DNA from: Dendrophyllia cribrosa
Lineage: Eukaryota > Cnidaria > Anthozoa > Scleractinia > Dendrophylliidae
Reading direction: 5' to 3'
NCBI GenBank assembly: GCA_024195265.1
Contig: JAJLRJ010000004.1
Span: forward strand, 28,656,434-28,720,433
DNA: 64,000 bases
The position numbers and the translations under genes were made by a program. Under the pieces are notes generated by a model, which was given only the letters and a program-made list of their open reading frames with translations, was not told the origin of the DNA and searched no databases. Shown piece after piece: positions 53,556 through 63,426 of the stretch (the stretch's first letter is position 1; each line of letters opens with the position of its first letter).

Positions 53556-54581
53556 TCAGAGATTTTCCACATCACTCAGCGGAATCCAGGAATTGAATTT
53601 ATCGGGATATCCTTTCCATTTAACCAAGGCTTTCTTTTTCTTCTGGTCGCGGTGAATAATCTTTTCAATGCGAAACACGCTTTGGTTTGTCCTTTGGAGT
53701 TCCGCCTCGTAAAATGATCCAGTTATTTTTTCTCCCAACAGATCGACTAACCTGTATGTCACAGGATTTGTGTTCAAAACCTCGTCGACGGCAAATATCT
53801 CCTCTGTCCAGTTCGGCGTGAAACCTTTATCGAATATCTTTCGTTTGTATTTTGATATTCGGACTTTGTCGTCGACTTTGAATTTTGCTGGGTTGTGTTT
53901 AGCATAAATCATGTCTCCGAAAAGATTAGCGAACACTTGTCTCTCATTTTTCTGTTTGCTCGCCTCTGCGGGTGACATCTTAATGCTTGAATGATAAGTG
54001 TTATTATATTGATTCACTAACCTGTCCAGTTTGTCAAAGAAAATTGTATTATTGTTAGCAGAAAACATCCGGAAGAGTTTCTCCTTCATCGTCTTGTTCC
54101 AGCGTTCAACCACAGATGACTTTTCTTCGTTCTCTGTAGTATATAATTTTATCCCATTCAAGTCAAGCAGATCCTTCATAGTTCCATTGAAAAATTCACT
54201 TCCTTTGTCTGTCCAAAGCATTTTCGGTTTTCGCGCTTTCGCAAATATGGATCGGAAAGCATCGGCGACTGTTTGTCCTCGCTTGTTTTTCAAGGGAAAA
54301 ATCCAACCGAACTTTGAGAAAACATCGATCACCATCAGGAGATATCTTATTCCTTTGTTCCATTTTGAAAATTTCCCCATCTCAACCAGATCAGCCGCCC
54401 AGATGTTGTCAATCCCATATGAAATGACTCTTCTCTTTGGAAATCTTCTCCTTATCGGCTGGTGAAGTTCATTTGCCAGATTTTGAGTCCAGCCTTCACT
54501 CAAAATCTTTTCCCGTTTAAAACACCTAAACCAAGTTTTTGTTTTGCGTTGATTGTGTTTCTTGCTAAAGCATGTCCCCAT
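53556..54581 (-). CDS. E2 DDE integrase with chromodomain (341 aa)
   Basis: Intact homologue of the E1 integrase. Catalytic residues: Asp64 (WAADLVEM), Asp126 (MLWTDKGSEF) and Glu160 (SSVVERWN). A chromodomain-like C-terminus (FRIEKIIHRDQKKKKALVKW...FNSWIP) may tether it to chromatin. No zinc-binding HHCC region is apparent, so the protein is shorter at the N-terminus than many Polinton integrases. The only Met before the first catalytic Asp is at 54581; using it means the first 82 nt overlap the PLA2 gene in another frame. Confidence 0.9.
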   Translation of the reverse strand: MGTCFSKKHNQRKTKTWFRCFKREKILSEGWTQNLANELHQPIRRRFPKRRVISYGIDNIWAADLVEMGKFSKWNKGIRYLLMVIDVFSKFGWIFPLKNKRGQTVADAFRSIFAKARKPKMLWTDKGSEFFNGTMKDLLDLNGIKLYTTENEEKSSVVERWNKTMKEKLFRMFSANNNTIFFDKLDRLVNQYNNTYHSSIKMSPAEASKQKNERQVFANLFGDMIYAKHNPAKFKVDDKVRISKYKRKIFDKGFTPNWTEEIFAVDEVLNTNPVTYRLVDLLGEKITGSFYEAELQRTNQSVFRIEKIIHRDQKKKKALVKWKGYPDKFNSWIPLSDVENL

Positions 54582-55063
54582 TGTCTTTCTGCCCAGGGAA
54601 TAGCATCCAATGCGGCAACCATCTTTCTGTCTGCTTTGTTTTTACATTTGCGTGGATCTGTTTGTTTTGCGCAGATTGTATAATCCACATCATGTTGCAT
54701 AGAAACTGCATCTGTTTTTCCAGTTGGTTGTTGCCAGATTTCTAGAATCTTTCCAGTGTCGTCAAATCTTACTTGCTTTTCCAATGGGTTATATGGACCT
54801 GTGAAGTTATGTCCGGGAAGAGTGAATCCTCCTTTTGGTCTGGGAAGTTTTCCAACCAAGTTATGAACATCCAATCCACTTCCATCCAAATCTGCTCGAT
54901 CTGTCTTATATTTTCTATTTGGTCTAATTGCTGTTGACAGTTGATCCATCATATCAGAAGAGGTTTTGGCAAGAAATGGTTTCATTCTGTCCGAAGCAAA
55001 ATCCAATGCTTTTTTTTGAGTGTTTTTGTTTCGCAACAATTCACTTGCCCCATATCTCCCCAT
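54500..55063 (-). CDS. E2 phospholipase A2-domain protein (187 aa)
   Basis: Homologue of the E1 protein with the same calcium loop (LPGHNFTGPYNPL) and His-Asp active site (MQHDVDYTIC). The ATG at 55063 gives exactly the E1 length, but the reading frame stays open upstream through the 38-nt block without another ATG. The 3' end overlaps the integrase start. The PLA2 domain suggests membrane penetration during entry. Alternative: a longer form by splicing or non-AUG initiation. Confidence 0.8.
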   Translation of the reverse strand: MGRYGASELLRNKNTQKKALDFASDRMKPFLAKTSSDMMDQLSTAIRPNRKYKTDRADLDGSGLDVHNLVGKLPRPKGGFTLPGHNFTGPYNPLEKQVRFDDTGKILEIWQQPTGKTDAVSMQHDVDYTICAKQTDPRKCKNKADRKMVAALDAIPWAERQWGHALARNTINAKQKLGLGVLNGKRF

Positions 55064-55126
55064 TTCAACTGTTTTCTTTCCCAACCATGGAATTGCATGA
55101 GCAAAACCAGTCAAAGCTAATTCTCC

Positions 55127-55164
55127 AAAGCCCCCACCTTGTGAGGGCAGACTTAGTTTCCCGA
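55127..55164 (-). promoter_or_regulatory. 38-nt block identical to 36227-36264
   Basis: Perfect match to E1 at the same place relative to genes (stop of the Cys-rich mini-gene and leader of PLA2). Neighbouring bases diverge immediately on both sides. Likely selected at the nucleotide level; mechanism unknown. Confidence 0.6.
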
Positions 55165-55305
55165 ACTTTTAACAAATCTTGTTTTCTTTATTCCACAGGA
55201 AGCGCAATGGCAAAACCACATCTTTCTTCCATTTTTTGCAGTCATGGTTCCAGATGGCTCAACGCATTCAGTTTGTTTTTTCTCCTTCACACAATATGAC
55301 TTCAT
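55153..55305 (-). CDS. E2 Cys-rich mini-protein (50 aa, DUF5679-like)
   Basis: Homologue of the E1 mini-protein, with YCVKEKK, TMTAKNGRK and FCHCASCGIKKTRF. The substitutions between the elements leave all Cys and the KNGR core unchanged, evidence of purifying selection. It lies 2 nt after the protease stop on the same strand. Confidence 0.7.
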   Translation of the reverse strand: MKSYCVKEKKQTECVEPSGTMTAKNGRKMWFCHCASCGIKKTRFVKSSGN

Positions 55306-55307
55306 TT

Positions 55308-55841
55308 TCAATCGAAATATTCTTTTATGAATCTTTCATTTTGCATTTGGTCAGTCAAACTGAGAGGCTGGAGAATATCATAGAAGTCTTTTCCTTGCGA
55401 CCATTGATGCAGGAAGAAGAGGCAATAATATCCACAAAGAACACTGTTGATATTTTGATACTGGCTGCTGTTCCAAAGCACAGGTTTGTTGCTTTTAAAT
55501 TCTTGGGGAAATCCCATTCCAAATGAGTCAAAATACCACGTGAATTTCTGTCCCGGAGCACAAGCAACCCAATGAGTTCCTGCATTTTTCAGCGAATCAA
55601 GGTTAATGATGCAGGGAGTGTGTTGTTTTGGCATGAATTCATCTCTCGCAAAGATACCTTTGAAGTTGGGAATCTTCAGAAACTCAATCCATTTCATCAG
55701 ATCAAAGTTTGACAGAGGTTTGTTCTGGAATTTTGGCTTTACAACAATGTTCCGAGCAATGGGATTTTGTTGAATGGACTGTTTGGCCCCAGCAGAAGTC
55801 CTTGTCCTGATTTGCTTTTTTTCCCCCTTCCCTTTCCCCAT
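55308..55841 (-). CDS. E2 adenain-like cysteine protease (177 aa)
   Basis: Triad His90 (GTHWVACA), Asp105 (WYFDSFG) and Cys136 (VLCGYYCLFFL), with Gln129 seven residues before the Cys, as in adenovirus protease. ATG 55841 is the first true Met; the N-terminal Lys-rich tail is shorter than in E1. It overlaps the 3' end of the AT-hook protein gene by 103 nt. The frame is intact. The likely task is maturation cleavage of capsid precursors. Confidence 0.9.
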   Translation of the reverse strand: MGKGKGEKKQIRTRTSAGAKQSIQQNPIARNIVVKPKFQNKPLSNFDLMKWIEFLKIPNFKGIFARDEFMPKQHTPCIINLDSLKNAGTHWVACAPGQKFTWYFDSFGMGFPQEFKSNKPVLWNSSQYQNINSVLCGYYCLFFLHQWSQGKDFYDILQPLSLTDQMQNERFIKEYFD

Positions 55842-56572
55842 TGTCCGATGAATGGAGGAGGTCTTGCCCAAGGAGTTCCCAGTCTGGGAGCACCTTTTCC
55901 TCCTTTTGGTCGTCCAACTCTGGGAGCACCTTTTCCTCCTTTTGGTCTGCCAACTCTAGGGGCACCTTTTCCAAACAGGTTTTTCACCATGTCAAGAGCA
56001 AGTGGGATTCCAATGGATGCTAGAATGGTGCCAAGTGCTCCACCAGATTGTTTTGCGGTTGGTTTTACCACAATTTTTCCTCCTGATTGCAAGGCAACCA
56101 AAATATCTTGTTTCTGTCTATTTGTCAACAAATTTTTATTGTCAATCAGTTTCTGAATTTTATCTTGGGGAATGAGAAATCCACCTACTTGACCGCCACT
56201 TCCGCTTATCTTTTTAACTATTTGACTCGCTCCTTCACTTGCCAGTCCAGCCAATGCTGACAATCCCAGTGTTTTTCCTAGGGTTGGCACCAATGTTTTC
56301 ACTAAAGGAATAACAGCAGAAAATAGACTTCCGCCTTGTTTCATCACTTTTCTGATTTGAGCTTTTGTTATCTTCACTTCAACTCCTTTTCCCAACGATG
56401 CAGCTTTGGAAATTTTATTTATTTGAGTGGTTGTCAGCATCAGTTCATCATTTCCACTTGTTTGATTTCGTCCCAATCTCAGGGTGATAGGCATGTTTGT
56501 TTTGAATGCTCTTCCAAGTTTTTGTTTTTGCCCTTTAGACAAATTTACTTTATATGGGTGATATGTTGTCAT
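55739..56572 (-). CDS. E2 pVI/pX-like AT-hook core protein (277 aa)
   Basis: Starts MTTYHPYKVNLSKGQ; the ATG 56572 lies in TTTAAAATG and is preferred over one 15 nt upstream. Contains KTLGLSALAGLASEGASQ and GTILASIGIPLALDMVKN amphipathic segments, then three tandem copies of GKGAPRVGRPKG-type repeat with AT-hook-like GRP cores, and the C-terminal GQGLLLGPNSPFNKIPLLG. E1 has two repeats, so the array varies. Likely a DNA-linked, membrane-active minor virion protein; function inferred. Confidence 0.65.
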   Translation of the reverse strand: MTTYHPYKVNLSKGQKQKLGRAFKTNMPITLRLGRNQTSGNDELMLTTTQINKISKAASLGKGVEVKITKAQIRKVMKQGGSLFSAVIPLVKTLVPTLGKTLGLSALAGLASEGASQIVKKISGSGGQVGGFLIPQDKIQKLIDNKNLLTNRQKQDILVALQSGGKIVVKPTAKQSGGALGTILASIGIPLALDMVKNLFGKGAPRVGRPKGGKGAPRVGRPKGGKGAPRLGTPWARPPPFIGQWGKGRGKKSKSGQGLLLGPNSPFNKIPLLGTLL

Positions 56573-56592
56573 TTTAAATGATAACATATGTT

Positions 56593-57879
56593 TTAGGCAA
56601 TGACTAATTCATTTCCAACTTTATCAATCTTAGCTGTTTCCTCATAAAGAACGACTGCATGCACATTGAAGGCTGCAGCAGCATTAGCATTCAGCGTATA
56701 TCGAAATATCAACTGTTTGGGATCTCGTGTTGGTTTTTCAGCTTGGTAAGACAAGTTGAAATAAATGAGACCATAGAGTGATTGAAAGTTAGCCAAATTC
56801 AACTGAGTACCAGTGTTGAAGTCATTTTTCCTCATTGCATAGGCCATGACATCATTGAAGATTCTAACTTTTGATTCTGTGTCATAGTCAGTTTCAGGGT
56901 AAAACACTCCATTTCCATACTCTAATCTGCAAGTTGACAGGGATGAGTTTGCATTTGCTGCATTCAGCTTGAAAGTGTCAAAGAGATATGGGTTATCTTC
57001 TGCAGGGTCATCATTGGGTGGAGCTGCTCTTTTCAGCCAGACAAAAATATGCTTTACATTGTCAATGCTCGCTGAAATCTGGAAGAATCCTGATGATTGT
57101 GCAGGAGGTGATTGATCATATATCTCCCTCAGATATTTCCATTGCGATTCTTTCAGGAATGAACTGACAAATTTATCATAAAGAGAATCTTTGGGAGACA
57201 GTCTCGGCACCCAAAGCAAAAATCGATTCACCACAACTCTTCCAGGATCCGTGCCATTTGCCATATGAATCAATTCATCATCCTGTTGAAGATTAATTTC
57301 GAATTGCAGCTGCATTGGGACCAACATCCTGTCTTCCAGTTCCTCGAAAAAGGAGAAACGATTCAGGGGGATAATTGCATTAACATCTTTTGCTCCTCCA
57401 GTTCCATTGTCTCGAAGTGCTTGAGTTTGCAGTCGTCTCGCTTCAAATCCTGTGTTATTCGCAGCAGTTGTCGCATTTACATCCAAATACCAGAAACTGT
57501 TTTTTGCGACTGATCTGCTGAAATCATCTGAGTATTCCAACAGATTTTTAATAAAAGTAACTTTATGCAGATTATCAGGTTCATAAACAATCTTCCCTGC
57601 AGATCTGATGGTCATGTGTTTTATCAGGGAATGAGAACCATTCAACACTGTTATCCTATCAGCAGCAGCATATCCAGCACCATCTGCTAATTTCTGGAGT
57701 TGAAATTGCACTTCAAAATAAGCGTTATGCCAGTCATAAAACGCTGATCTATCATTGATGGTGAATCTATAACCATTTTTTGTTTGATGTTCTCCATTAG
57801 CTGGAGCTCTGATTACACTGTCCAACTGGAATCTTACTAATTCATTTCTTTGGAGATATTCATTCGATCGAAAAGCCAT
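56593..57879 (-). CDS. E2 major capsid protein (428 aa), intact
   Basis: Complete ORF beginning MAFRSNEYLQRNELVRFQLD. The size, the NGYRFTINDRSAFYDWHNAYFE opening strands, the ITVLNGSHSLIKHMTIRSAG segment and the C-terminal VHAVVLYEETAKI match Polinton double-jelly-roll capsid proteins, which form pseudo-hexameric capsomers. The gene stands between the core-like and AT-hook genes as in E1, where the same gene has lost its middle. Start context is ATCAAAATGG. Confidence 0.85.
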   Translation of the reverse strand: MAFRSNEYLQRNELVRFQLDSVIRAPANGEHQTKNGYRFTINDRSAFYDWHNAYFEVQFQLQKLADGAGYAAADRITVLNGSHSLIKHMTIRSAGKIVYEPDNLHKVTFIKNLLEYSDDFSRSVAKNSFWYLDVNATTAANNTGFEARRLQTQALRDNGTGGAKDVNAIIPLNRFSFFEELEDRMLVPMQLQFEINLQQDDELIHMANGTDPGRVVVNRFLLWVPRLSPKDSLYDKFVSSFLKESQWKYLREIYDQSPPAQSSGFFQISASIDNVKHIFVWLKRAAPPNDDPAEDNPYLFDTFKLNAANANSSLSTCRLEYGNGVFYPETDYDTESKVRIFNDVMAYAMRKNDFNTGTQLNLANFQSLYGLIYFNLSYQAEKPTRDPKQLIFRYTLNANAAAAFNVHAVVLYEETAKIDKVGNELVIA

Positions 57880-57893
57880 TTTGATAGATTATT

Positions 57894-58286
57894 TTAAATT
57901 CCTTGGCCACTGATTAATCTATTCAAGATATCATTAGCACTTTCTCCAGAAGTTGAAGCAGGGTGTGATTGTGGTTTTCTTCCTCGTTTCACATTTGTTG
58001 ATGATTTTTTTCCAATCTTCATGTTTCCCAGTTTTTTCATGATCAAATCACCTGATTTTTCAACTGTCATTTTGCCCACTTTTTCTCCAGCGTGAGAAAT
58101 TCCTGCATCCAAAGCTTTTTTAGCAAATGGTTTCGCGACTTTCTTGAGAATTCCTTTCATGGCTGGTCCTGCCATCTTTTTCAGTGGTTTGAAGATGGAA
58201 TCAAAAATGATTCCTGTTCCTTTGTGCTTATAAACAAACTTCCCCAGTTTGGGGTTCCAGACTCGAGAAAATTCATATGCTTTCAT
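57894..58286 (-). CDS. E2 small basic core-like protein (130 aa)
   Basis: Homologue of E1 38505-38936 with conserved ends (MKAYEFSR...PKLGKFVYKHKGTG and NRLISGQGI) and a Lys-rich middle. The ATG comes one base after the penton stop (TCTAAAATG). Probable DNA-condensing or capsid-lining protein by composition. Confidence 0.65.
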   Translation of the reverse strand: MKAYEFSRVWNPKLGKFVYKHKGTGIIFDSIFKPLKKMAGPAMKGILKKVAKPFAKKALDAGISHAGEKVGKMTVEKSGDLIMKKLGNMKIGKKSSTNVKRGRKPQSHPASTSGESANDILNRLISGQGI

Positions 58287-58287
58287 T

Positions 58288-59046
58288 TTAGATTCGTTTT
58301 TTTAATATCAGCGAGAAAGCTGTGTCTGCTCCATTCAGGTTAACAATTCTTCTTTTCCCGTCTGTGATATACATCCGAATTGAGCTGATCGTGTTTTTGT
58401 TTACAGGGCAGAAAGCTATTTTTATGGGTTCGCGTTCAAAACTCCAGGATGCCTGCAGAACAGATGTGGAAAAGGAATAGATGATATCAGTCTCTTCCCC
58501 ATCCACAAGTGAATTATTTGTTAAATCACAATGAATGTTCAACATATCAGTATCTTGACTGAGGTTTGGAACTTTTGGGCCAATATTAACTTTCTCTTTC
58601 AGAATCTTTTTATCAAACCCCACAAGATCATGGAAATTTGATTGGGTGAAATCCAGTTGATAATTTTCAGCCAATGTGATTGTCACTCTGAAAGTTTCAT
58701 TGCTGAAGGCCAGATTGATTGGGAAAACATCTTCTTTTCCATCGGATTTCACCACTGTTGCTTCCTGAATGAAATCATTCATTCCAGTATACCCCCAAAC
58801 TCCAGCAGGAAAAGCAATATCGGAAAATGTTTTCCCACCATCGGAAGAAAACCTGATCAGTTGATTTTCATATTGAGGATTGATGTTATACCACGTAAAA
58901 CTCATGTTGATGATTCGTTTCAGCCCAACAACATAATGTTCATTCGAATCAAGAATAATTTGACGATTAAATTTTGTTGTGAAATCTGCAGGTTTGTTTA
59001 GTCTGTTCTTAACGGCGTAAGATGACAAGACGATTTCTCTTTCCAT
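58288..59046 (-). CDS. E2 minor capsid (penton-like) protein (252 aa)
   Basis: Same length as the E1 protein and highly similar. Starts MEREIVLSSYAVKNR in CATAAAATGG, one base after the PPxY gene stop. The frame is intact. Penton role by synteny, size and beta-rich composition. Confidence 0.65.
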   Translation of the reverse strand: MEREIVLSSYAVKNRLNKPADFTTKFNRQIILDSNEHYVVGLKRIINMSFTWYNINPQYENQLIRFSSDGGKTFSDIAFPAGVWGYTGMNDFIQEATVVKSDGKEDVFPINLAFSNETFRVTITLAENYQLDFTQSNFHDLVGFDKKILKEKVNIGPKVPNLSQDTDMLNIHCDLTNNSLVDGEETDIIYSFSTSVLQASWSFEREPIKIAFCPVNKNTISSIRMYITDGKRRIVNLNGADTAFSLILKKRI

Positions 59047-59047
59047 T

Positions 59048-60039
59048 TTATGTTTTGAAATAGTTTTTGAACAGCTTTTCATGCTGGGATTTGTTGATAA
59101 TTGACTCTTTCAGGAGAAGATCAAGAATGCCCACTCCAGTGTTTCTGATTGCCAGATTTGTGTTTCCAGCAAGAATGGAGCCAATGATTACCTCAAGTTT
59201 CTTGAGAAGTTCTTTGGGATTGGAGAACAAGCGGATGGCTCCACCTTTTTTTCTTCTTTTCAACCCAGAACCCTGAAATGTTTTTGTTTTCTTTGTGTAA
59301 TGTTTTATGTAATCATTTAAGGTTTGGGACCTCTGATCTATTTTGCGATGTTCCTTTCTCATTGTCTGTTCAGTTATTTCTTTGTTTTTGAATCTTTTCG
59401 TCCAAGCAGCTTTATATCCTTTCAGCTGGTTTCTTCTATGTTTTGCATCAGCAAGAATGTTTTGCTCAAGATAATTTTGTTTCTGTTTTGCTGTGATATC
59501 TGGGTCTGCAAGCATCCAATCCACTGTGTTATAAGTATCAATCTCCAATTCAGCCAAATATTCATCAGCAATCTCTTGGTGTTCTTTCTCTTTGCTGATT
59601 TTCTTTTTCTTTTCTTGTTCTTCATCCTCAGGCTCCAGAGAGTAATCAGGAATTTCATCTTCATATGGAGGTGGATCACTTCCAAACTCTTCCCTCAATT
59701 CTCCCAAAAAAGTTTGTTTTTCAGCTTGCGGCGCAACAACCTCATCATCCAACAAACCACCAACATCCATCTCTTCAAATGGATCGACTTCTGGGTAATA
59801 ATCTATGCCTGGATCGACTTTTAGTTTTCTCCTCCGAATTGGCAAAGCTGGCTGCCTCAAATTCGACGCAACAACCTCATCTAGTTTTGCTGTTATGGGA
59901 CGGAACATTTTTGCTAGTCCAGTTTGGCTTGTTTCTTCACCCAACTTTTTCTGGGTAATGACATCGTGCACAAAGTTGATTTTTTTTCCCCAAAGCAGAT
60001 TTGCTTTTAGCCATTTCATTCCATTTCAATAAACTCATT
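59048..60039 (-). pseudogene. E2 PPxY-motif protein, N-terminal frameshift
   Basis: The conserved start lies at 60039 within CTTAAAATGAG, but a run of eight A (minus strand, near 59980-59987), one base longer than the E1 equivalent allows, shifts the frame after about 19 codons. A second ATG at 60019 enters the main frame and could still give a 323-aa protein with an altered N-terminus. Contains PPPY (116-119 from that Met) in the acidic region and the conserved GNTNLAIRNTGVGILDLLLKE C-terminus. The break may be real or an assembly error in a homopolymer. Confidence 0.6.
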
Positions 60040-60120
60040 TTAAGTCCATAAACATGAATTTGGATGAAGAACAAGATGAAGAACAAGATGTTCATCCGAA
60101 TTTATCTTCTGGGAAATAAA

Positions 60121-60753
60121 ATGAAGATTGTCAATTATGATTACCATGACCCAATCACAAACTTTCGACAGCTGCAGCCTTTTATGCCGGATCGAACTTT
60201 CAGAATGTTGATCTGTGGCCCTTCAGGATCTGGAAAAACAAACGTTCTCCTGGATATGATTTTGAGATTGCTTTTCTACGATAAGATCTTCCTCTATGCG
60301 AAAAATCTGGATCAAGCTAAATATCAACACCTGATGAAAACATTTCGCCCAATCAGCAAAGAAGCTGGGTATGATATCATTGAAGCATCCCAGGATGAAA
60401 TCATCCCAGTTTCTGAATTATCTGGAGAGAATCAAAAACTGGTTGTTTTTGACGATTTTGTTTGCGAGAAAAATCAAAAGCCATTGATTGATTATTTTAT
60501 CCAAGGCCGGCATAAGAATTGTTCTGTGATTTATCTGTCACAAAGTTATTTCCAAACGCCAAAAGATATCCGCTTGAATTGTTCTCATCTTTGCATCTTT
60601 GAATTTCCCAGCAACAAAGAAATTACTGCGATCTGCAGGGAAAACAACATCAAGAAAGAAGATTATTTGAAAGCCACGCGTGATCCGTTTTCTTTCCTCT
60701 ATGTGGATAAACCAAGGAAATTCATGGCTAAAAACTTTGATGAAAGACTTTAA
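60121..60753 (+). CDS. E2 packaging ATPase (210 aa)
   Basis: Homologue of E1 40810-41445, with Walker A GPSGSGKT (33-40) and Walker B LVVFDDF. The start at 60121 (AATAAAATGAAG) is chosen by alignment to E1; an in-frame ATG at 60064 would add 19 residues from a repeated atgaagaacaag leader. The gap 60040-60120 divides divergent gene sets. The stop TAA forms part of the next TAAAATG. Confidence 0.9.
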   Translation: MKIVNYDYHDPITNFRQLQPFMPDRTFRMLICGPSGSGKTNVLLDMILRLLFYDKIFLYAKNLDQAKYQHLMKTFRPISKEAGYDIIEASQDEIIPVSELSGENQKLVVFDDFVCEKNQKPLIDYFIQGRHKNCSVIYLSQSYFQTPKDIRLNCSHLCIFEFPSNKEITAICRENNIKKEDYLKATRDPFSFLYVDKPRKFMAKNFDERL

Positions 60754-60754
60754 A

Positions 60755-62898
60755 ATGAGCTACTCAAATGGATTGCTTTCTGAAACAACAAGCACCTCAC
60801 ATGGAGGAAGAGATGGAAGAGATGGATTGCCAGGAGTTGGTTTTAAGCTGACATCCACAGGAGATTATGATATGCAAAATAAAAAGCTTGTCGATCTTGC
60901 TGAGGGAACTGGAAACTCTCACGCAATCACAAGGCATCAACTGGATGTTGGCCTGTCAACGAAAGTCAACAACCCAATGACAAACCATCTTGATGCCAAC
61001 TATCTCACAATCCAAAACGTTCAACTTGCCACTAACAATGATGCATTTCCATTGTTTCACGGAAAGCAAATTTTCATGACAACGGATGGAAGAGAATTCA
61101 CTGCAAAGAATCAAAAGATCACAAATCTGTCAGCAGGAACAAGCAACTCAGATGCAATCAACAAGCAACAAATGGACACAAGCTTGCTTCAAGCGAAAGT
61201 CAACTCATTGCAGGTTGACGGTTCTTCCCATATGACAGGAGACTTGGATCTCAGGGGAAAGAAACTGATTCTTCCTGAGAGATCGACATGGATCGAAAGT
61301 TGATCACAAATCTGGACACGGATGAAAACCAAGATCTTTCTGCTGTGAATATGATTACTTTGAAAAAGTTTCATCCAAACGCACCTGCTTCAACGCATGA
61401 AGTAACGAAAGACATTGATTTGAAAGGACTGTTTCATGTCACACAATCAAAGCAACAAACTTATGAGGATCTTTCCGCAAACTATAACAATCTGATCTCC
61501 TATGATGATGCAAAGAATGTTTTTGTCAGCAGGAAAGAATCATTTCCAATGGAAACAAGCTTGGATATGGGAACTCAGTTCATTTACAATGTAAAAGATC
61601 CAACGGAAGTCGACCAAGCTGCAAACAAGAATTATGTCGATCAAGAAGATCTCAAAGTGCATGCAACGGTTCGAAGTGTATTGTCTTCCTCTCTCCAAAA
61701 AGCTGGTGGAACAATGACTGGAGAATTGGATATGGGAAATAAAAACATAACAAATCTGGCAACTCCAACAGCTGATGATGATGCAGCTTCAGTCAGATAT
61801 GTTGATCAGCGGGATGCCTCAGTGTTGATATCTTCTCTTCAAAAAGCTGGTGGAACAATGACTGGTCCAATCGATATGGGAAAGCAGAAGTTGACAAATC
61901 TAGGACCGCCAACAGATGATGATGATGCAGCTTCGAAAAAGTTCGTGAATGAATCGCAAATTATAGCAACTTCTCATCCAAAAAATGCATTCTGGTTTTT
62001 GATGAATGATATTTCAAAAGTCACTGCTGAAGCAGAACTGAGCATTCACGGAACGAAGTCCGCTCCAAACTCACCTCACATTCACAACAAGAAAGCTTAT
62101 TCCTTGACAATTCCAAAACGCACTTCAGATAATGTTTTCTATGGACGAATTGGTTTTGATATGACAACACTGCCAGAAGGAGAATATACGATTTGCATTG
62201 AGTATTTCCCAGCAAAAATGTCTGGGTTGAGTGTAACTGCGGTTTCCACAAGTTTGAACGTAAATCAACAAACCACAAAGAAGTTTGCCAACTACTCCAG
62301 AACAATCATTCACATGCATAAATGGCATATAAGTCCTCCAGAGATGCTTATGGTGGATTTGGAATGGCAGGGAACATCTTCTGATCCATCAGAGGAAAGT
62401 GCTTGGTTGACCATTTATGGAGTCGAAGGTTCCCAGACAAATGTACCAACTTCTGTTTATGACAGCCCTTATGTTTTCAAAGCGGGGAAAATAGTTATGC
62501 AGGCAGATCTCGATATGAATGGATATAAGTTATTGAATGGCCTCAGATCACTCATTATTGGTGAATTTGATTCCAGCAAACACGCTGAAAAAATCTTTTT
62601 CTCCAATCTTCCCTCACCAATCTTTTTTGGGGTAGACTTCACCATCAAAAAGATATTTTTGAGAGCAAAATCAACTGATCCAAACAAAAATCCCTTAGAC
62701 CCTTCAAAAACAAGTATTAAAGTTTCTTCAGGAACGCAAACCACACAAGTTACTGGTGAATTTATCAGTTTTACAAATGATGCTATAGTTTATAATTTCA
62801 ATTTCTTGGTAAATGCGCATTATAATTTCTTTATTAATCTTAAAGCAAAAGCAAGTCCCATTCTAACAGCAAGTGTGGTAATGCTGATTGAAATGTGA
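60755..62898 (+). pseudogene. E2 fibre-like protein, frameshifted near 61277
   Basis: A short GGRDGRDGLPG collagen-like segment, then shaft repeats. Two tandem copies of SSLQKAGGTMTG..DMG...TNL..PT.DDDAAS..(Y/F)V lie at about 61687-61950, versus one GGTMTG copy in E1, and more diverged copies lie upstream. The frame breaks near 61277 where E1 has one more G; an internal ATG at 61288 opens the second frame (536 aa). The tip domain (after about 62510) is unrelated to E1. Likely a trimeric attachment fibre. The break position differs from E1, so it is not a shared programmed site. Confidence 0.75.
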
Positions 62899-62912
62899 TT
62901 TCTTCTCCAAAA

Positions 62913-63397
62913 ATGAACCGCAAAAAAAGCATCTTCAGTTTCAACCATATCGATCTCAACATTGGGGAAGAAAAACTGGAAGAAATCAAACAACTCTTCC
63001 GATTCTATCACAAAAGGTTTTGGTGTTTGAAACAAGCTCACAAACATTTCAAGCGAATGAATTTGCTTGCGAATTTGACGTCTTCCACTCTTGTTGTGGT
63101 TGGAACGATTGCTGGAGCAGCCACAATGAATCCTGTGATTTTGGGAGTGATTTCAGGAGCGGGATTGGTCTTGAAAACAGTGAATGAGTTGAAGAAATAT
63201 GGAAACAAAATTGAAATGACAAAGTTTGCATTCACAACCTATGAGAAAACTTTGACTGAGTTGCGATTTGCTTTGAGAAGTGGAAAATTTGATCGAGATG
63301 AATTTCTTCAGCAATGGAAGCGGTTGATGGGATTGTGATTGATTTGGGATTGGATTTGGAAAAGTTTGAGAGAAAATATGATAAACGATTTGTGTGA
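62913..63397 (+). pseudogene. E2 conserved membrane-hairpin protein, late frameshift
   Basis: Homologue of E1 43362-43844, with FNHIDLNIGEEKLEEIKQLF and hydrophobic VVVGTIAGAATMNP and LGVISGAGLVLK segments. The frame is open to 63338, but similarity to the E1 C-terminus continues in another frame to about 63397, so an indel lies near 63313. The truncated product would lack about 25 residues only. Confidence 0.6.
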
Positions 63398-63426
63398 TTT
63401 TTTCATTTCTGGAGGAAACGAAAAAC

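Noticed and set aside
41447..62898. Programmed frameshifting in fibre genes
   Set aside because: The breaks lie at different places in E1 and E2 with no shared slippery sequence, so mutation or sequencing error is simpler.
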